A DNA stretch of 64,000 bases, from the NCBI RefSeq assembly GCF_019175385.1, contig NC_083345.1, forward strand, positions 116,422,480-116,486,479. The letters run 5' to 3'. A program made the position numbers and the translations under genes. Of the stretch, positions 9,930 through 21,365 are shown in pieces. Source of the stretch: Lycium barbarum (lineage: Eukaryota > Streptophyta > Magnoliopsida > Solanales > Solanaceae). Every line of letters begins with the position of its first letter. Positions within the stretch are counted from its first letter, which is position 1. The notes beneath the pieces are model-generated. The model was given only the letters and a program-made list of their open reading frames with translations. It had not been told where the DNA came from and did not search any database.

Positions 9930-10869
9930 AAAATTAATTCTATCATGAAAAATAATACATGCAAAACCTATTGGTTGTAAATGGATTTTCAAACGAAACT
10001 TAATCCTGATGGCTCTATTGATAAGTATAAAGCTCGTTTAGTAGCAAAAATTTTTTCTCAAAAACAAAATATTGATTATTTTGATACATTTGCACCAGTG
10101 ACTAGAATTGCTTCTATTCGAGTGTGAATTGCCTTAGCATCAATTCACAAGCTTTTGATCCATCAAACGGATGGTAAAACAGCTTTTTTAAATAGTGATT
10201 TAGAAGAAGAAATTTATATGGTTCAACCTGAGGGATGTATTGTTACTAGACAAGAAAATAAAGTTTGTAAGTTAATGAAATCACTTTATGGCCTTAAGCA
10301 AGCTCCTAATAGTGGCATGAGAAATTTGATCAAGTCTTAATTATAGACGGGTTTTCTTCTGTTGAAGTGGATAAATGTGTTTATATTAAAATGGTAGACA
10401 ATGATTATGTGATAATATGCTTATATGTTGATGACATGCTCATATTTGGTAAAAGTTTAAATATTGTGAAAAGTACCAAATTATTTTTGTCTACTAATTT
10501 TGATATGAAAGAGCTGGGTGAAGTAAATATGATATTGGGAGTTAAAGTTATAAGGAGTGATGATAAAATATTGTTGTCACAAGAACATTATGTGGAGAGG
10601 CTTATTAAGAAGTTTGAATGTTTTGAGGTGACACCTGTGGCCACTTCTTCTGATGCTAACTCTCAATTGAAAAAAGAATAATGGTGACCCAGTTGCTTAG
10701 TCTAAATATGCTCCGATTATTAGAAGTTTGATGCATTTAATGAATTTTACAAGGCCTGATATAACTTATGCTGTGTGTGGACTGAGTAGATATACTCATA
10801 ATCCCAATAATGAGCATTGGTCTGCATTAATTAGACTGATGAAATATTTGAGAGGAACCATCGCTACTT
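9930..10869 (+). pseudogene. Copia reverse transcriptase, broken and 3' truncated
   Basis: RT motifs run in order through several frames: [21 protein letters not shown] near 9975 (ahead of it the family start is damaged), [36 protein letters not shown], then CLYVDDMLIFG at 10419 onward with the YVDD aspartates intact, and MHLMNFTRPDITYAV near 10732. Frameshifts occur near 10330 and 10680. The protein ends at LRGT (about 10860), where the gypsy sequence takes over. Confidence 0.85.
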
Positions 10870-11034
10870 TTGGAGCTCATCAGCTGCAGAGCATTGCTAA
10901 CACTTGGTATTAATGTTGGGAATTGTCCCGAGGTGAGGATGCACCTGATGCTACATGGGATGAGTTTGCAAGTGCATTCCTAGACCACTTCATTCCAGTA
11001 GAGGTCAGGGAAGCTAAGGCTGAGCAGTTCCTGA
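10870..11034 (+). pseudogene. Gypsy gag, first part
   Basis: The frame reads HQLQSIANTWY, then a TAA at 10911, and continues ELSRGEDAPDATWDEF, ASAFLDHFIPVEVREA and AEQFL. This is the central Retrotrans_gag domain. It is interrupted after AEQF by the hAT insertion; gag resumes at 12062 with the same codons because of the 8-bp duplication. Confidence 0.85.
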
Positions 11035-11245
11035 TAGGGGGGGTGGGCGTTCGGTTGTTCGGTTCGGTTTTTTCAAAGTTCGGTTCGGTATTTCGGTTTC
11101 GGTTTTTTTAAAGTGGAAACCGAACACCGCACCGAATTAGTTCGGTTCGGTACGGTGTTTTGAAGTTCGGTTGAGTTCGATTTCGGTTTTCTAATTCGAT
11201 TTTTTGGCATTGGTTAAGCAATAGTCACCCGTTACTAAATGATTC

Positions 11246-11363
11246 ATGATCAAGTATCAACAGCAGCAGCACCAGCCAGCAGCCAGCAGCCGCAGCAGCA
11301 GCCAGCAGCCGCACCAGCAGCAGCAGCAGCAGCAGCCAGCAGTCACAGCAGCAGCCAGCAGTC
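11246..11363 (+). repeat. CAG/CCAGCAG microsatellite
   Basis: Imperfect CAG triplets interspersed with CCAGCAGC units lie inside the hAT element. They would encode polyglutamine in one frame, but there is no gene context. Confidence 0.85.
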
Positions 11364-11512
11364 TTTACTCTCTTTTCTTATTTAATTTCTGTGTTACGCA
11401 ATTTGTTTATTTAGCATGGTTAGAGCTGCCTGGGCTGTAAAATTTAATTGGCTTCAACCTTAGTAATGGAGTTTTATACTTTTTTTTCAACATGGGTTTC
11501 CACTTAATAAGT

Positions 11513-11626
11513 AGAAGAAAATATGTCTGGAAAATGATCTACATTTATATGCTTGGTTATGATGCAGATTTCGGTCACGTGGAAGCTATCTCTCTGATAT
11601 TTGCTCCGAAGTATCCTAAGAAGCAG
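11513..11626 (+). pseudogene. Captured exon fragment resembling AP-2 complex alpha-adaptin
   Basis: The translation contains RKYVWKMIYIYMLGYDADFG, then HVEAISLIFAPKYPKKQ. This matches from memory the N-terminal trunk of plant AP-2 alpha-adaptin, whose usual form has KKYVWKMLYIYMLGYD and FGHMEAVSLISAPKYPEKQ. AP-2 alpha is a clathrin adaptor subunit acting in endocytosis. The similarity stops exactly before a GTACCT that looks like a donor splice site, and a T-rich stretch with an AG lies upstream. This suggests that an exon with flanking intron DNA was captured. It is 38 codons only and cannot encode a functional adaptin. Confidence 0.75.
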
Positions 11627-12061
11627 GTACCTCCTAGTTCTTCTTTTCATTCAATCACATGGATAACTAATCACCTTGGATTGTTTTGGTAAATATGAGG
11701 TAATCCTATTGAAACCATGGCTTCATTTTGATTAGTGATCTCCATACATACATACTAGTGCAAGACTGAGAGGTGCACGTCTTCCATATGATCGGGATTT
11801 TGAAGAAAGTGATGAAGGTTTTGGTAAAAAGAATATACCAATGTATATTATATATTGGTATAAAAAATATTATATTAAATTGTCGGTTAAACCGAAAAAT
11901 CAAAAAACCGAACATCCGAAAACGAACACCGAACCGAACACCGTATTTGCTATTTAAAAAAATCGGAACCGAACCGAAATACCGAAACACCGAAAACCGA
12001 AAAACTGAATTCATTCGGTTCGGTTCGGTTTTTCGATTTTCAGTATTTATGCCCACCCCTA

Positions 12062-12470
12062 GTTCCTGAAGCTTAAGCAGAATGGCAGGTCAGTTCAGGA
12101 CTACTATTTGGAGTTTGTCAGTCTAGCTAATCATGCTCCAAATATGGTACCGGACATGAGAGCAAGAGTGAGGAGGTTTGTTGGGGGTCTTGATTCCCAT
12201 TTGTATGATGGGGCCAATATTGCTGCATAGAATAGGGGGATAAGTATCTCCAAGATGGTTGCTTTCGTACAAGGGAACGAGACAAGGCTGAAGGAGGACG
12301 AAACCTTGCAGAAAGAGAAAGGCAAGGAGTTCAACAAGAGGGTCAAGTCTACCTGACAGTTCAGCGGTAATGGAAACAGAAAGTTCTTTAAGAACAGGTC
12401 AGCAGGACCTGCTCTGTCCACAGCAAGTGCCCCAGTCTTGAAGTTCCGAAATGATAAAAAGTAGAATTTC
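12062..12470 (+). pseudogene. Gypsy gag, second part
   Basis: The frame continues FLKLKQNGRSVQDYYLEFVS, LANHAPNMVPDMRARVRRF and VGGLDSHLYDGANIAA, then a TAG near 12228. Further on are a charged segment (QGNETRLKEDETLQKEKGKE) and more stops. This is the C-terminal half of the capsid-like domain. Confidence 0.83.
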
Positions 12471-13122
12471 AGGCCATCAAGTTCTTACTCTCAGGCCAGT
12501 GTGGGTAAGTCGACTTTTACCAATCTGGTATGTGACAAGTGTGGTAAGAGACACCCAGGTGAGTGTCATATGGGGATGGATATATGCTATGGGTGTGGCC
12601 AGAGGGGTCACTTTTAGAGAGATTATCCGTCAGCTAGGCAAGGTACTGGAGGTAACGTGGCGCAGTCCACAAATTCAGTAGTCCCTCATAATAATCAGGC
12701 CCAGCAGGGGCGTACCGTAGCTAAGTCGGGAAACGGAAGTGGTGGTCAGGATACAAAGGCTAGAGCAGATGTTGTAACAGGTACACTAACGGTTTTCACT
12801 TTTGACGTATATGCCCTTATTGACCTAGGATCCACTTTATCTTATGTAACCCTTCTATTGCTAAAAATTTTGGTATTGAACCAGAGAAATTGCATGAACC
12901 CTTTGAGGTGTCCACCCCAGTTGGGGAATCAGTCATAGCTAGACGTATTTATAGGGGTTGCCCAGTTTTAGTCTATCACCGCAGAACCATAGCTGACTTA
13001 GCGGAATTAGAAATGGTAGACTTTGATGTGATCATGGGTATGGACTGGTTAGCTTCATGTTATGCCACGGTATGTTGTATAACCAAAGTTGTAAGATTCG
13101 AGTTTCCTAATGAGCAGTCATA
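12471..13122 (+). pseudogene. Gypsy zinc knuckle and protease
   Basis: Around 12531-12625 are CDKCGKRHPGEC and then CYGCGQRGHF followed by a stop and RDYP, where the last zinc-binding cysteine of the knuckle has become tyrosine. The protease follows with ALIDLGSTLSYVT at about 12813-12850; the family normally has proline before GST, so this DLGS form is altered next to the catalytic aspartate. YRGCPVLVYHRRTIADLAEL and FDVIMGMDWLASCYA complete the domain. A frame change near 12890 breaks it. Confidence 0.83.
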
Positions 13123-13185
13123 GAATGGGAGGGTAATTCAGTAGTACCCAGGGGTAGATTTATTTCTTACCTAAAAACTAGAAAA

Positions 13186-14145
13186 ATGATTTCCAAAGGC
13201 TATATGTACCAACTAGTTCGAGTCAAGGATTCAGATGTCCAGACTCCAACTCTCCAGTCCGTCCCAGTTGTAAATGAATTTACAGAGGTATTTTCCGAAG
13301 ATCTTCCAGGAGTCCCTCTTGACAGGGAGATTGAATTTGGAATTGATCTACTTTTCGATACTCAGCCGATATCTATTCCGCCATACAGAATGGCTCCAGC
13401 TGAGTTAAAAGAGTTAAAAGCCCAATTGAAAAACCTTCTTGACAAAGGGTTTATTAGGCCCAGTATTTCGTCTTGGGGTGCACCAATTTTGTTTGTTCAA
13501 AAGAAGGATGGTTCCCTACGTATGTGCATTGACTATCGTCAGTTGAACAAGGTCACCATTAAGAACATGTATCCTCTTCCCAGAATAGATGACTTATTTG
13601 ATTAACTTCAGGGTGCCCAATGTTATTCCAAGATTGACCTCAGATCATGCTACCATCAGTTAAAGGTTATTGAAGTTGATATTCCGAAGACCGCTTTCAG
13701 AACCCGTTATGGCCATTTCGAATTTCTTGTTATGTCGTTTGGGTTAACAAATGTGCCAGCTGCTTTCATGGATCTTATGAACAGGGTCTTCAAGCCTTAT
13801 CTCGATTTATTTGTCATTGTCTTCATTGATGATATTTTGGTGTATTCCCGTAATGAGGCTGATCATGCAGAACATCTCAGAGTAGTGTTGCGGACTCTTA
13901 AAGATCGTGAACTTTTTGCAAAATTCTCAAAGTGTGAGTTTTGGCTTAAGTCAGTGACATTTTTAAACCATGTGATCTCAGGTGAAGGTGTTAAAGTTGA
14001 TTCTCAGAAGATTGATGCCGTAAGGAGTTGGCCTAGATCCACCTCAGCTTTTGATATAAGGAGTTTCTTGGGTCTGGCAGGCTATTATAGACGTTTCATA
14101 GAAGGATTTCCCTCTATTTTTGCTCTGTTGACTAAGTTGACTTAG
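13186..14145 (+). pseudogene. Gypsy reverse transcriptase
   Basis: One frame carries nearly the whole [94 protein letters not shown] and the catalytic [10 protein letters not shown] near 13820. It is broken by a TAA at 13603, right after the PRIDDLFD motif, and by a TAG at 14143. [15 protein letters not shown] marks the connection to RNase H. Apart from these stops the key residues are preserved. Confidence 0.92.
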
Positions 14146-14660
14146 AAGAAGTTTAAGTTCCAATGGTCAGATGCTTGTGAGCGAAGCTTTGAAGAGTTGA
14201 AGAAGAGATTGACTTTTTCTCCAATTTTGACGCTGCCAGAGGGAACCGAAGGGTTCGTAGTTTATTGTGATGCTTCAGGGGTGAGTCTCGGATGTATCTT
14301 AATGCAGCATGGTAAGGTTGTAACTTATGAATCTCGTCAGCTCAAGGTTCACGAAAAGAATTATGCGACTCATGACCTAGAGTTGGCAGCTTTAGTTTTT
14401 GCACTTAATATATGATGTCATTATTTGTATGGAGTGCATGTTGATATTTTCACAGATCATAAAAGCCTGCAGTATATCTTCAAGCAAAGGGAGCTGAATC
14501 TTAGACAGAGGAGATGGCTCGAATTGGTTAAGGATTATGATGTGGATATTTTCTATCATCCGGGGAAAGCGAATGTTGTAGCCGATGCTCTTAGGTAGAG
14601 GAGATGGCTCGAATTGCCTAAGGATTATGATGATGATATTTTCCATAGAGAGTTTAGCCT
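14146..14660 (+). pseudogene. Gypsy RNase H with a partial internal duplication
   Basis: RNase H starts at [20 protein letters not shown] and carries [52 protein letters not shown] and [14 protein letters not shown]. Stops occur near 14413. The segment coding [15 protein letters not shown] (about 14502-14561) is repeated at 14594-14650 in a diverged form, RRWLELPKDYDDDIF, after which the frame is lost. Confidence 0.87.
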
Positions 14661-15850
14661 ACGTTGATGTAGATAAGAGAGTTATGACTTCATCGTTTGG
14701 CCAGTCTTGGAGTTCGACTTTTGGACTCCGAGGATGGTGGCGTGGTTGTTCAGAATAGAGCTCTTTTCTCCTTAGTGGTTGAAGTCAAAGAGAAACAATT
14801 TAGTGATCCCTACTTGTTGCTACTGAGAGAGAGGATTCAAAAGCATAAGACAACAGCTTTTGAACAAGGGGGAGATGATGGTACCTTGAGGTACCGAGGC
14901 AGATTATGTGTTCCAGTTGTAGATGGGCTCAGAGAGCGAATCCTGTCAGAAGCTCACAACTCCAGGTATTTCATTCACCCAGGTTCCACTAAGATGTGCC
15001 ATGATCTTAAGTAGATTTATTGGTGGAATGACATGTAGAAGAATGTAGAAGATTTTGTAGCTAAGTGTCCGAATTGTTAGCAAGTGAAAGCCGAACACCA
15101 GAGGCCTGTTGGCTTGGCTCAGAATATTGATATTCCTGTCTGGAAATGGGAAATGATCAATATGGACTTTGTATTAGGTCTACCTCATTCAGCTAGGAGA
15201 CATGACTCTATTTGGGTGATCGTTGACCGGCTTACTAAGTCGGCACACTTTTTGCCAGTTAAGACCACAAATTCAACAAAGGATTACGCCAAGTTATATG
15301 TTAATGAAATTGTCAGATTGCATGGGACCCCAGTGTCTATTATTTCAGATCGTGGTGCTCAATTCACAACAAACTTCTGAAAATCCTTTAGAAAGGATTG
15401 GGTACCAAGGTGAACCTCAACACAACTTTTCATCCGCAGACAGATGGCCAGGCAGAGCGTACTATTCAGACTCTGGAGGACATGTTGAGAGAATGTGTCT
15501 TAGATTTCAAAGGTAATTGGGATGATCACTTAACCCTCATTGAGTTTTCCTTTAATAACAGTTATCATGCTAGCACTGGGACGACACCTTTTGAAGCTTT
15601 GTATGGGCGAAGGTGTAGGTCACCGATTGGTTGGTTTGAAGTTAGTGAAGCAGAATTGTTAGGGCCAGATTTGGTCTATCAGGCGTTGGAGAAGGTCAAG
15701 TTGATTCAAGAGCATTTGAAAACGGCTCAGAGTCGCCAGAAGTCTTACACAGATGTGAGGCGAAAGGGTTTGAAGTTTCAAGTTAATGATTGGGTGTTCC
15801 TTAAAGTCTCACCCATGAAGGGTGTTATGAGATTTGGGAAGAAAGGGTAG
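14661..15850 (+). pseudogene. Gypsy integrase
   Basis: The N-terminal HHCC region lies near 14960-15090 (HPGSTKMCHDLK, a stop, KCPNC). The core has MDFVLGLP with the first aspartate, VSIISDRGAQFTTNF with the second, and HPQTDGQAERTIQTLEDMLR with the catalytic glutamate near 15455. Three stops (15013, 15034, 15078) and a frameshift between 15380 and 15398 break it. The GPY-type region with DWVFLKVSPMKG follows and stops at 15850. Confidence 0.9.
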
Positions 15851-16234
15851 CTTAGTCTCAGATATATTGGACCTTACATAATTTCACGAAAGGTCGGTCT
15901 AGTAGTTTATGAACTTGAGTTTCCCCAAGAGTTGGCCGCTGTACATCCAGTATTTCATATGTCCATGTTGAGGAAGTGTGTAGGAGACCCGTCGTTGGTT
16001 GTTCCTACTGATACGATAAGAGTTAAGGATGGTTTGACCTATGAGGAGATCCCCGTAGCCATTCTTGATTGTCAAGTTCGCAAGTTAAGAACTAAGGAAG
16101 TGGCCTCAGTGAAAGTGTTATGGAGAAGTCAGAAAGTTGAGGAAGCTACATGGGAAGCCGAGGAACATATGAAATCCAAGTACCCATTTTTGTTTGAAGA
16201 GCAAGCAGACAACGCTCAAGGTAAATTCCCATAG
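15851..16234 (+). pseudogene. Gypsy integrase C-terminus with chromodomain-like tail
   Basis: After a TAG at 15848 the protein continues LSLRYIGPYIISRKVGLVVY, then HPVFHMSMLRKCVGDP. The tail YEEIPVAILDCQVRKLR, VASVKVLWRSQKVEEATWEA and EEHMKSKYPFLF is the chromodomain-like module that defines plant chromoviruses and helps target integration to heterochromatin. Confidence 0.87.
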
Positions 16235-16418
16235 TCCATGCATGTCATGTCTCATGTTTCACGCTCATGTCATATATCCAGCGCTCATGTCTCATGCTTC
16301 AATATTGATGTTTTCACGTAATCACGTCATTTCATGTCCCATGTTTCCTTTACGTTCATGTATTCAAGCCATGCCCAACCATATTCTTAACCATGACCTA
16401 TCATTCGAGGACGAATGA

Positions 16419-16435
16419 TCCCAAAGGAGAGATAT
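16419..16435 (+). other. Polypurine tract of the gypsy element
   Basis: The sequence CCCAAAGGAGAGATAT lies directly before TGTAACACC, with the conserved TCGAGGACGAATG motif just upstream. Confidence 0.8.
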
Positions 16436-18524
16436 TGTAACACCGCATACCTTTAACCTAAGCTTTGACCATGATTCTAGACTTAGAAAACCAGATAAAG
16501 AATGTGGAAATTGGAATTTTCTCTTTAGTTGTCAAATGGGGGTTTACGCCCGAGAACACGGACCGTATTTCAGTAAATGGCCCGTATTTCAAGTCATAAG
16601 TTGGCATCAAAATCACTGAGCATTATGGAATTTGGCTTGGGCGATATACATTGTTAAATACGGACCGTATTTAACGATTGTGATTGGAATTTGGGAAAAC
16701 TTCCTTGATAAAAGTTGTAGATCTTTGAAATACCTTTCCAACGGTATATTATGGGGGTCAAACGGACATATGTGCAAAGAGGTATGACCATTTTTCTGAA
16801 GAGTCGCAGAGCAGTCAAAAAAAAATACGGACTGAAATATGGCCAGTATTTCAAAATACGGACAATATTTTGTTGAGCGTAAAATTTAATGTTCCAGAAC
16901 AGTATATATTCGTCCATATCAGTCCAATATTTTTTCATTCCTTCAAGCCGTAGAACGACCTCCTACCCTCTCCCATCATCAAGAATACCAAGGTAAGCCT
17001 ATTCTAATCATTCCAAGTCAATTCTCATATATATCCTTGTAATCTAAGCAAGAAATCATCATTCCTAACCTAGGGTTTTCAAGAAAACCCATCTCAAGGT
17101 TCAAGATTCAAAATTTTGGAAATCTTCTTCAAAGTTCAAGTCTTTAATTCAAGTTTTGGAGCATTACTAGGTATGTAGAGTTTCTATCCACGTGTGGGAA
17201 CATCTTTGTTCTTCCCCACGCCACGTGTTTCCATGATTATACGCAAGTTCTCCAAAAACTAGGATTTTAGCCATGTTCATGATAACCCTAGGTCCACGTA
17301 CTATATTATATTACGCTTTGTGATATAATCTCGTTGTTGTGTTTTTGATATTTCATTTTGATTATTGAGAATCTATCCGTAATCCATGAAAACCCATGTC
17401 TTGTATTCCATGGGTTTTTGCATGCATGTTTCTTTTTTTAATAAAAATGCTTATTTCATGCATATCCTACATGCCTACAAGTTTCCATGCATTTGTAATT
17501 TGTAATTACTCTCATGCCATTATTCAAGATATATTCATGCTAAATACAAGTCATGCTATCATGAAACTCATGGGCTTCTTAGCCAACTATATCATGTTCA
17601 TGTTTTTGGGAGTTGCACAGATTACCGAGAAGGCTCAGACAGCCTGAAACTACGTTTGCCACCGTAGGATAAGGATCACTCAACCCAGTTAGGACGATAC
17701 CTTTATATATTTCCCCATTGAGGGATTTGGATCCATTAATCTCATGTTCATGTCTTGTACCTCGACAAGGCACAAGATGGCTTAGTTGATCGGGCAGAGA
17801 TCAGATGCCACGTATTAACGTGGTGGTTACATGTCGGTTATATTAATGCTCTCCCAACTTAAAATGTTTTTACTCATGTTATATATGTATTTATGTTCAT
17901 GTCAGATACTCATGTTCATAACCAGGTTTTAGTTTCAGTTTCAGCTCTTATCATGTTGTTTTCATGTGTCACGTTTATTTCATTAGTTGCTTTACATACC
18001 AGTACATTCAATGTGATGACGTCCCCTTTTATTGCCCGGAGGCCTACATTTCACGATGCAGGTATGGATTTATAGGACGACGCCTCTGCTCATTAGGATC
18101 TGCTTGTATCAGCTTCATTTGGTGAGCCCCATCTCTTTCGGGGTTTAGACATTGTCTTTCTTTTATTGGTTATACGATTAAAGGTATGCTGGGGGCCTTG
18201 TCCCAACCAGTATGTTTTCATGATCAGATTGTTGTTAGAGGTTTAATAGACTAGAGCTAGATAAGTCAGTTATGTCATGTCAGACTTTCAGAGTCGGTTA
18301 GCCGTTTTGGCTCTTTTATGATATTATCCGCATTCATGATTTAAACAAGTATTTTTTATTAGTATCATGACTTGTTACGTTTTATAAAGGCTCATCATGC
18401 ATTCACGTTATATTCCGCACATGTATGCCCCATGATGATTCAACAAGCCAAGTGGTTCGCTTAGTCACATGCAGTATGGCACCGAGTGCCGTGTTACGCC
18501 CAGGCCATGGTTCGGGGTGTGACA
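16436..18524 (+). repeat. 3' LTR of the gypsy chromovirus
   Basis: It runs from TGTAACACCGCATAC to TTCGGGGTGTGACA with TG...CA ends and near-palindromic termini. The first 450 bp contain several copies of the motif TACGGACCGTATT. The same LTR family occurs at 18525-21660 (partial) and, inverted, at 54776-57360. The terminal sequence CCAGGCCATGGTTCGGGG is nearly identical in the copy at 54776. Confidence 0.9.
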
Positions 18525-19056
18525 ATGATATACCATGTTGCATGAATAATTCGTTATTGTGTTCTTAGTATTCTATTTTGGTTATTGAGAATCTGTCTGT
18601 AATCCATGAAAACCCATACTTTGCATTCCACGGGGTTCTTAAATGCAAAATATAAACTTTTATTTTTATTTTCATGAACTTCTACATGTTTCTATGTTTT
18701 CATACAAGTTATATTATATATTTCTTCATGTTATAATACAATCACGAATCATGTTTATAATTATGTTTATATACTTCATGGGCTACTAAGCCAAATATGT
18801 CCATGTTCATATTTTTGGGAGTTGCACAGATTACCGAGAAGGCTCAGATAGCCTTAAGGTACGTATGCCAGTGTAGAATAAGGATCGCTCCGCTCAGTTA
18901 GGACAATAACTTCATGTTTATCCATTGCGGGTTATTGGATCCATTCATGTTCATGTTCATGTCTTGTACCCCGGCAAGATACAGGATGGCTTAGCTGGTC
19001 GGGCAGAGATCAGATGCCACGTACTTACGTGGTAGTTACATGTCGGTTATACTAAG
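18525..19056 (+). repeat. Partial LTR of the same gypsy family, left piece
   Basis: It is similar to 17310-17850 of the adjacent LTR (landmarks AATCCATGAAAACCCAT and TTTTTGGGAGTTGCACAGAT). It lacks the first 870 bp or so of the LTR. It continues at 21366 after a solo LTR of another family. Confidence 0.85.
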
Positions 19057-21365
19057 TGTAGACACGTGGTTTTTGACCCTCCCCGAGGTGTTTCACTTTC
19101 TAGTATCTAAATTTTCCTTTAAATATGGTTTGGACATTTTATTTGGTTTTATTTTGTTTAGTAGGTCTTATTTGAATATTTGAAAATCACAAAAATAGAG
19201 TCACATTTTAGGATATATGTTTAGTTTCATTTTTTTTATTAGTACAAAAAAGGAAGAAAATGTCCGAAAATATGTTATCTATTTTTAGTTTAATTTCCAA
19301 GTTAAAATTTTTAATAAATAAATATAGAGTATGTACATATTTTAATCTTGCTATTTTAATTTAGTAGTAGTATATTTTATATTCTCACTTGTTAATTATA
19401 TGTCATTTCACCACTCAATTTTAATACCACATCTACACACACATATCACATGCACCCTTTTATGTATTTTTTCTTAAAATAACAACAAAACAATAAAAAA
19501 ACAAAAAAATGCCTATTTCCATTTAAGAAAAAAAAAAAATCCATCTGCACCCACTTTTCAAGGTTCATCACTCAAAGCCTTTTTCATGTACCTATGCACA
19601 ATATATATAAAGACTATGACCTAAACCTAGAGTAACACCTAAAATAACACCAAAAGAATTCGGCCGCAGCTCATAATTTGGATGAAGCACATCACATTTT
19701 TTCCATTTTTTAAGCTTTACCACTTTATTGAGTCACTGTTGTGAAAACATCAAGACCCCATTTTAGTCTTCTTAATCTCCTCCATCTATAAACAGAAAGA
19801 GAGTCAAGTTCAATCACGTCCCTTTTAATCATTTTCCGGTGAGGCTTCCTGGGTTGCGGCTCCGTTCGACTATGAAGGTCCATTGAGGAAATTCTTTTTG
19901 CTGCTTCGACTTTTCTGTATCAAAGGTTCGAATTCAACAATAAAAGTTCAATCTTCCATTTCAATTACAAATAGCTGCTTGTTTCCTTTTTGTTGGTTTT
20001 TGTTTTCTTTGATTGTAGACCATCATTTGATAAGTTGTTGTCAATATTTATTATTAGTTTAAATATTTTAAGGTTCAGCTAATAAGTTAGTACTTTGGTT
20101 CAATTAAAAGTTAGGCCAAATATAATATTTAATCATTCCTATTCACTGTTTGGTATCATTTTTTTTATTGCAATAATTGGAGGTTTTGGTTAAATTGATT
20201 ATATACGTTTCTGCATTCTTTGAATTGAAGAGGAGAAGAAATTAATTGGACCTCTTTGTAATTGTGTTGATTACATGGGATTAATATTTCCTTGGAATCA
20301 ACTTGGAGAACATTTGTTGTGGGTTTCAATTTGTCAAAATCTACATGTCATGGGTTAGATTAGTTTTTTCTTAAAGGAGCTGAACAAGGTAATAAAGGTT
20401 AATCAAGTTAGTTTCTAAAAAGATTCTCTATCATGTTCCAGACTTTGATTATTTTACTAATCTCAATATTTCTTTGCCTTCTCATAAGCATACTTCTGGA
20501 TATTTGGGATGTGCATGGTTGTTATTTTGTTTGAATATTTACTTCACGTGGTTTAGTATGGGTTTTTATTGCGGCCACTAAAATTGGAGTCTTCGGGTTT
20601 ATGACCATAGATTTCGGGCCAAGATTACTTTATGACCCCACTAATTAGTTAATTATTAGTGAGAGAGATGGGATGCGAATTATTTTAAATCTCGTTGTCA
20701 AGTATAAAATAAAAGAGAAAACCAATTGTAAGGGAGCGAGATGGGTTGCGAATTTATTCAAAGCCCGTTGTCAAAGAGTAAAAAAAAAAAGACTAAAAAA
20801 ATGATGAAGAAAAGCGTCTCAAATTTAAGAGACGAATAATCCTCTTAACGATAGACACTCTTAGGTACGTTTAAATGTAGGTGGTTACGCTTCTTGACTT
20901 TTATAAATAAATCAAGTTGACCATGTGGTTGGATACACTCCTTGGTCGATTCTTATAAATAAGAGGTTTTGTGGGTGGTTACGCTCCTAAGCCGAAAAAT
21001 ATAAGTCATATTTTCTAAACTAATTTGTAGGTTATTAAGCGAGTAAAATAAACACGTTCTATCCAAGAATTAATTTTATCCAAGTATAAGCCAATAAAAG
21101 CGACCGTGCTAGAACTACGGGACTCAGGGGATGCCTAATAGCTTCTCCCCGATCAACAGAATTCCTTACCCTGTCTTCTGTTTTTGCGGACAAAAAATAA
21201 AGAGTCATTTCCTTTTGGTTAGGGATTCATAAGGTGACTTGGAACACTAAAACTCAATTCCAAGTGACGACTCTACAAATAAAATAATCCCTTTTCAAAA
21301 CGTCACTTCAATTGGAAAAATCCTTTAATAATAAAGCGCTTGTCCTTCGGGGCGCGAATGTGACA
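19057..21365 (+). mobile_element. Solo LTR of a different, probably Tat/Ogre-type gypsy family
   Basis: It runs from TGTAGACACGTGG to GGCGCGAATGTGACA. Flanking 5-mers CTAAG (19052-19056) and CTGAG (21366-21370) differ at one base, as expected for an aged target duplication. The interrupted LTR family continues smoothly on both sides. The terminal part has AATTCCAAGTGACGACTCTA, reminiscent of Tat-type LTR ends, but the family call is tentative. No coding sequence is present. Confidence 0.8.

Larger units (their letters stand above)
7545..10869 (+). mobile_element. Tork-like Ty1-copia element, 3' truncated, plus strand
   Basis: The LTR is followed by copia protease, integrase, RT and part of the sequence that leads to RNase H, all on the plus strand and all broken by stops and frameshifts. 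It ends abruptly at the start of a gypsy gag sequence near 10870. RNase H and the 3' LTR are missing. Clade assignment to Tork is from motif style (WVIDSGAARHIC, LGKGKVLLKL, DVLHVPNI). Confidence 0.85.
11035..12061. mobile_element. Non-autonomous hAT element in gypsy gag
   Basis: Termini read TAGGGG...GGTGGGCGTTCGG on the left and, inverted, TAGGGGTGGGCATAAATAC on the right. Perfect 8-bp direct repeats GTTCCTGA flank it (11027-11034 and 12062-12069), and removing one copy restores gag continuity. An 8-bp duplication with TAGGG ends is the hAT signature. Both subterminal regions are dense in GGTTCGGTTCGG or its complement. No transposase is seen. The interior has a CAG-rich microsatellite and an exon-like fragment resembling AP-2 alpha-adaptin. 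Confidence 0.93.
10870..18524 (+). mobile_element. Del/Tekay-like Ty3-gypsy chromovirus, 5' truncated, plus strand
   Basis: Gag, zinc knuckle, protease, RT, RNase H, integrase and a chromodomain-like tail occur in gypsy order, followed by a polypurine tract and one complete LTR (16436-18524). The 5' LTR, primer site and the start of gag are missing; the left edge abuts a copia element. A 1-kb hAT element sits inside gag. Stops and frameshifts occur in every domain. Clade assignment rests on the C-terminal chromodomain, the long LTR and the TCGAGGACGAATG motif before the polypurine tract. Confidence 0.9.

Noticed and set aside
11246..11440. Polyglutamine protein
   Set aside because: The frame is only the CAG microsatellite inside a hAT element, with no further protein features.
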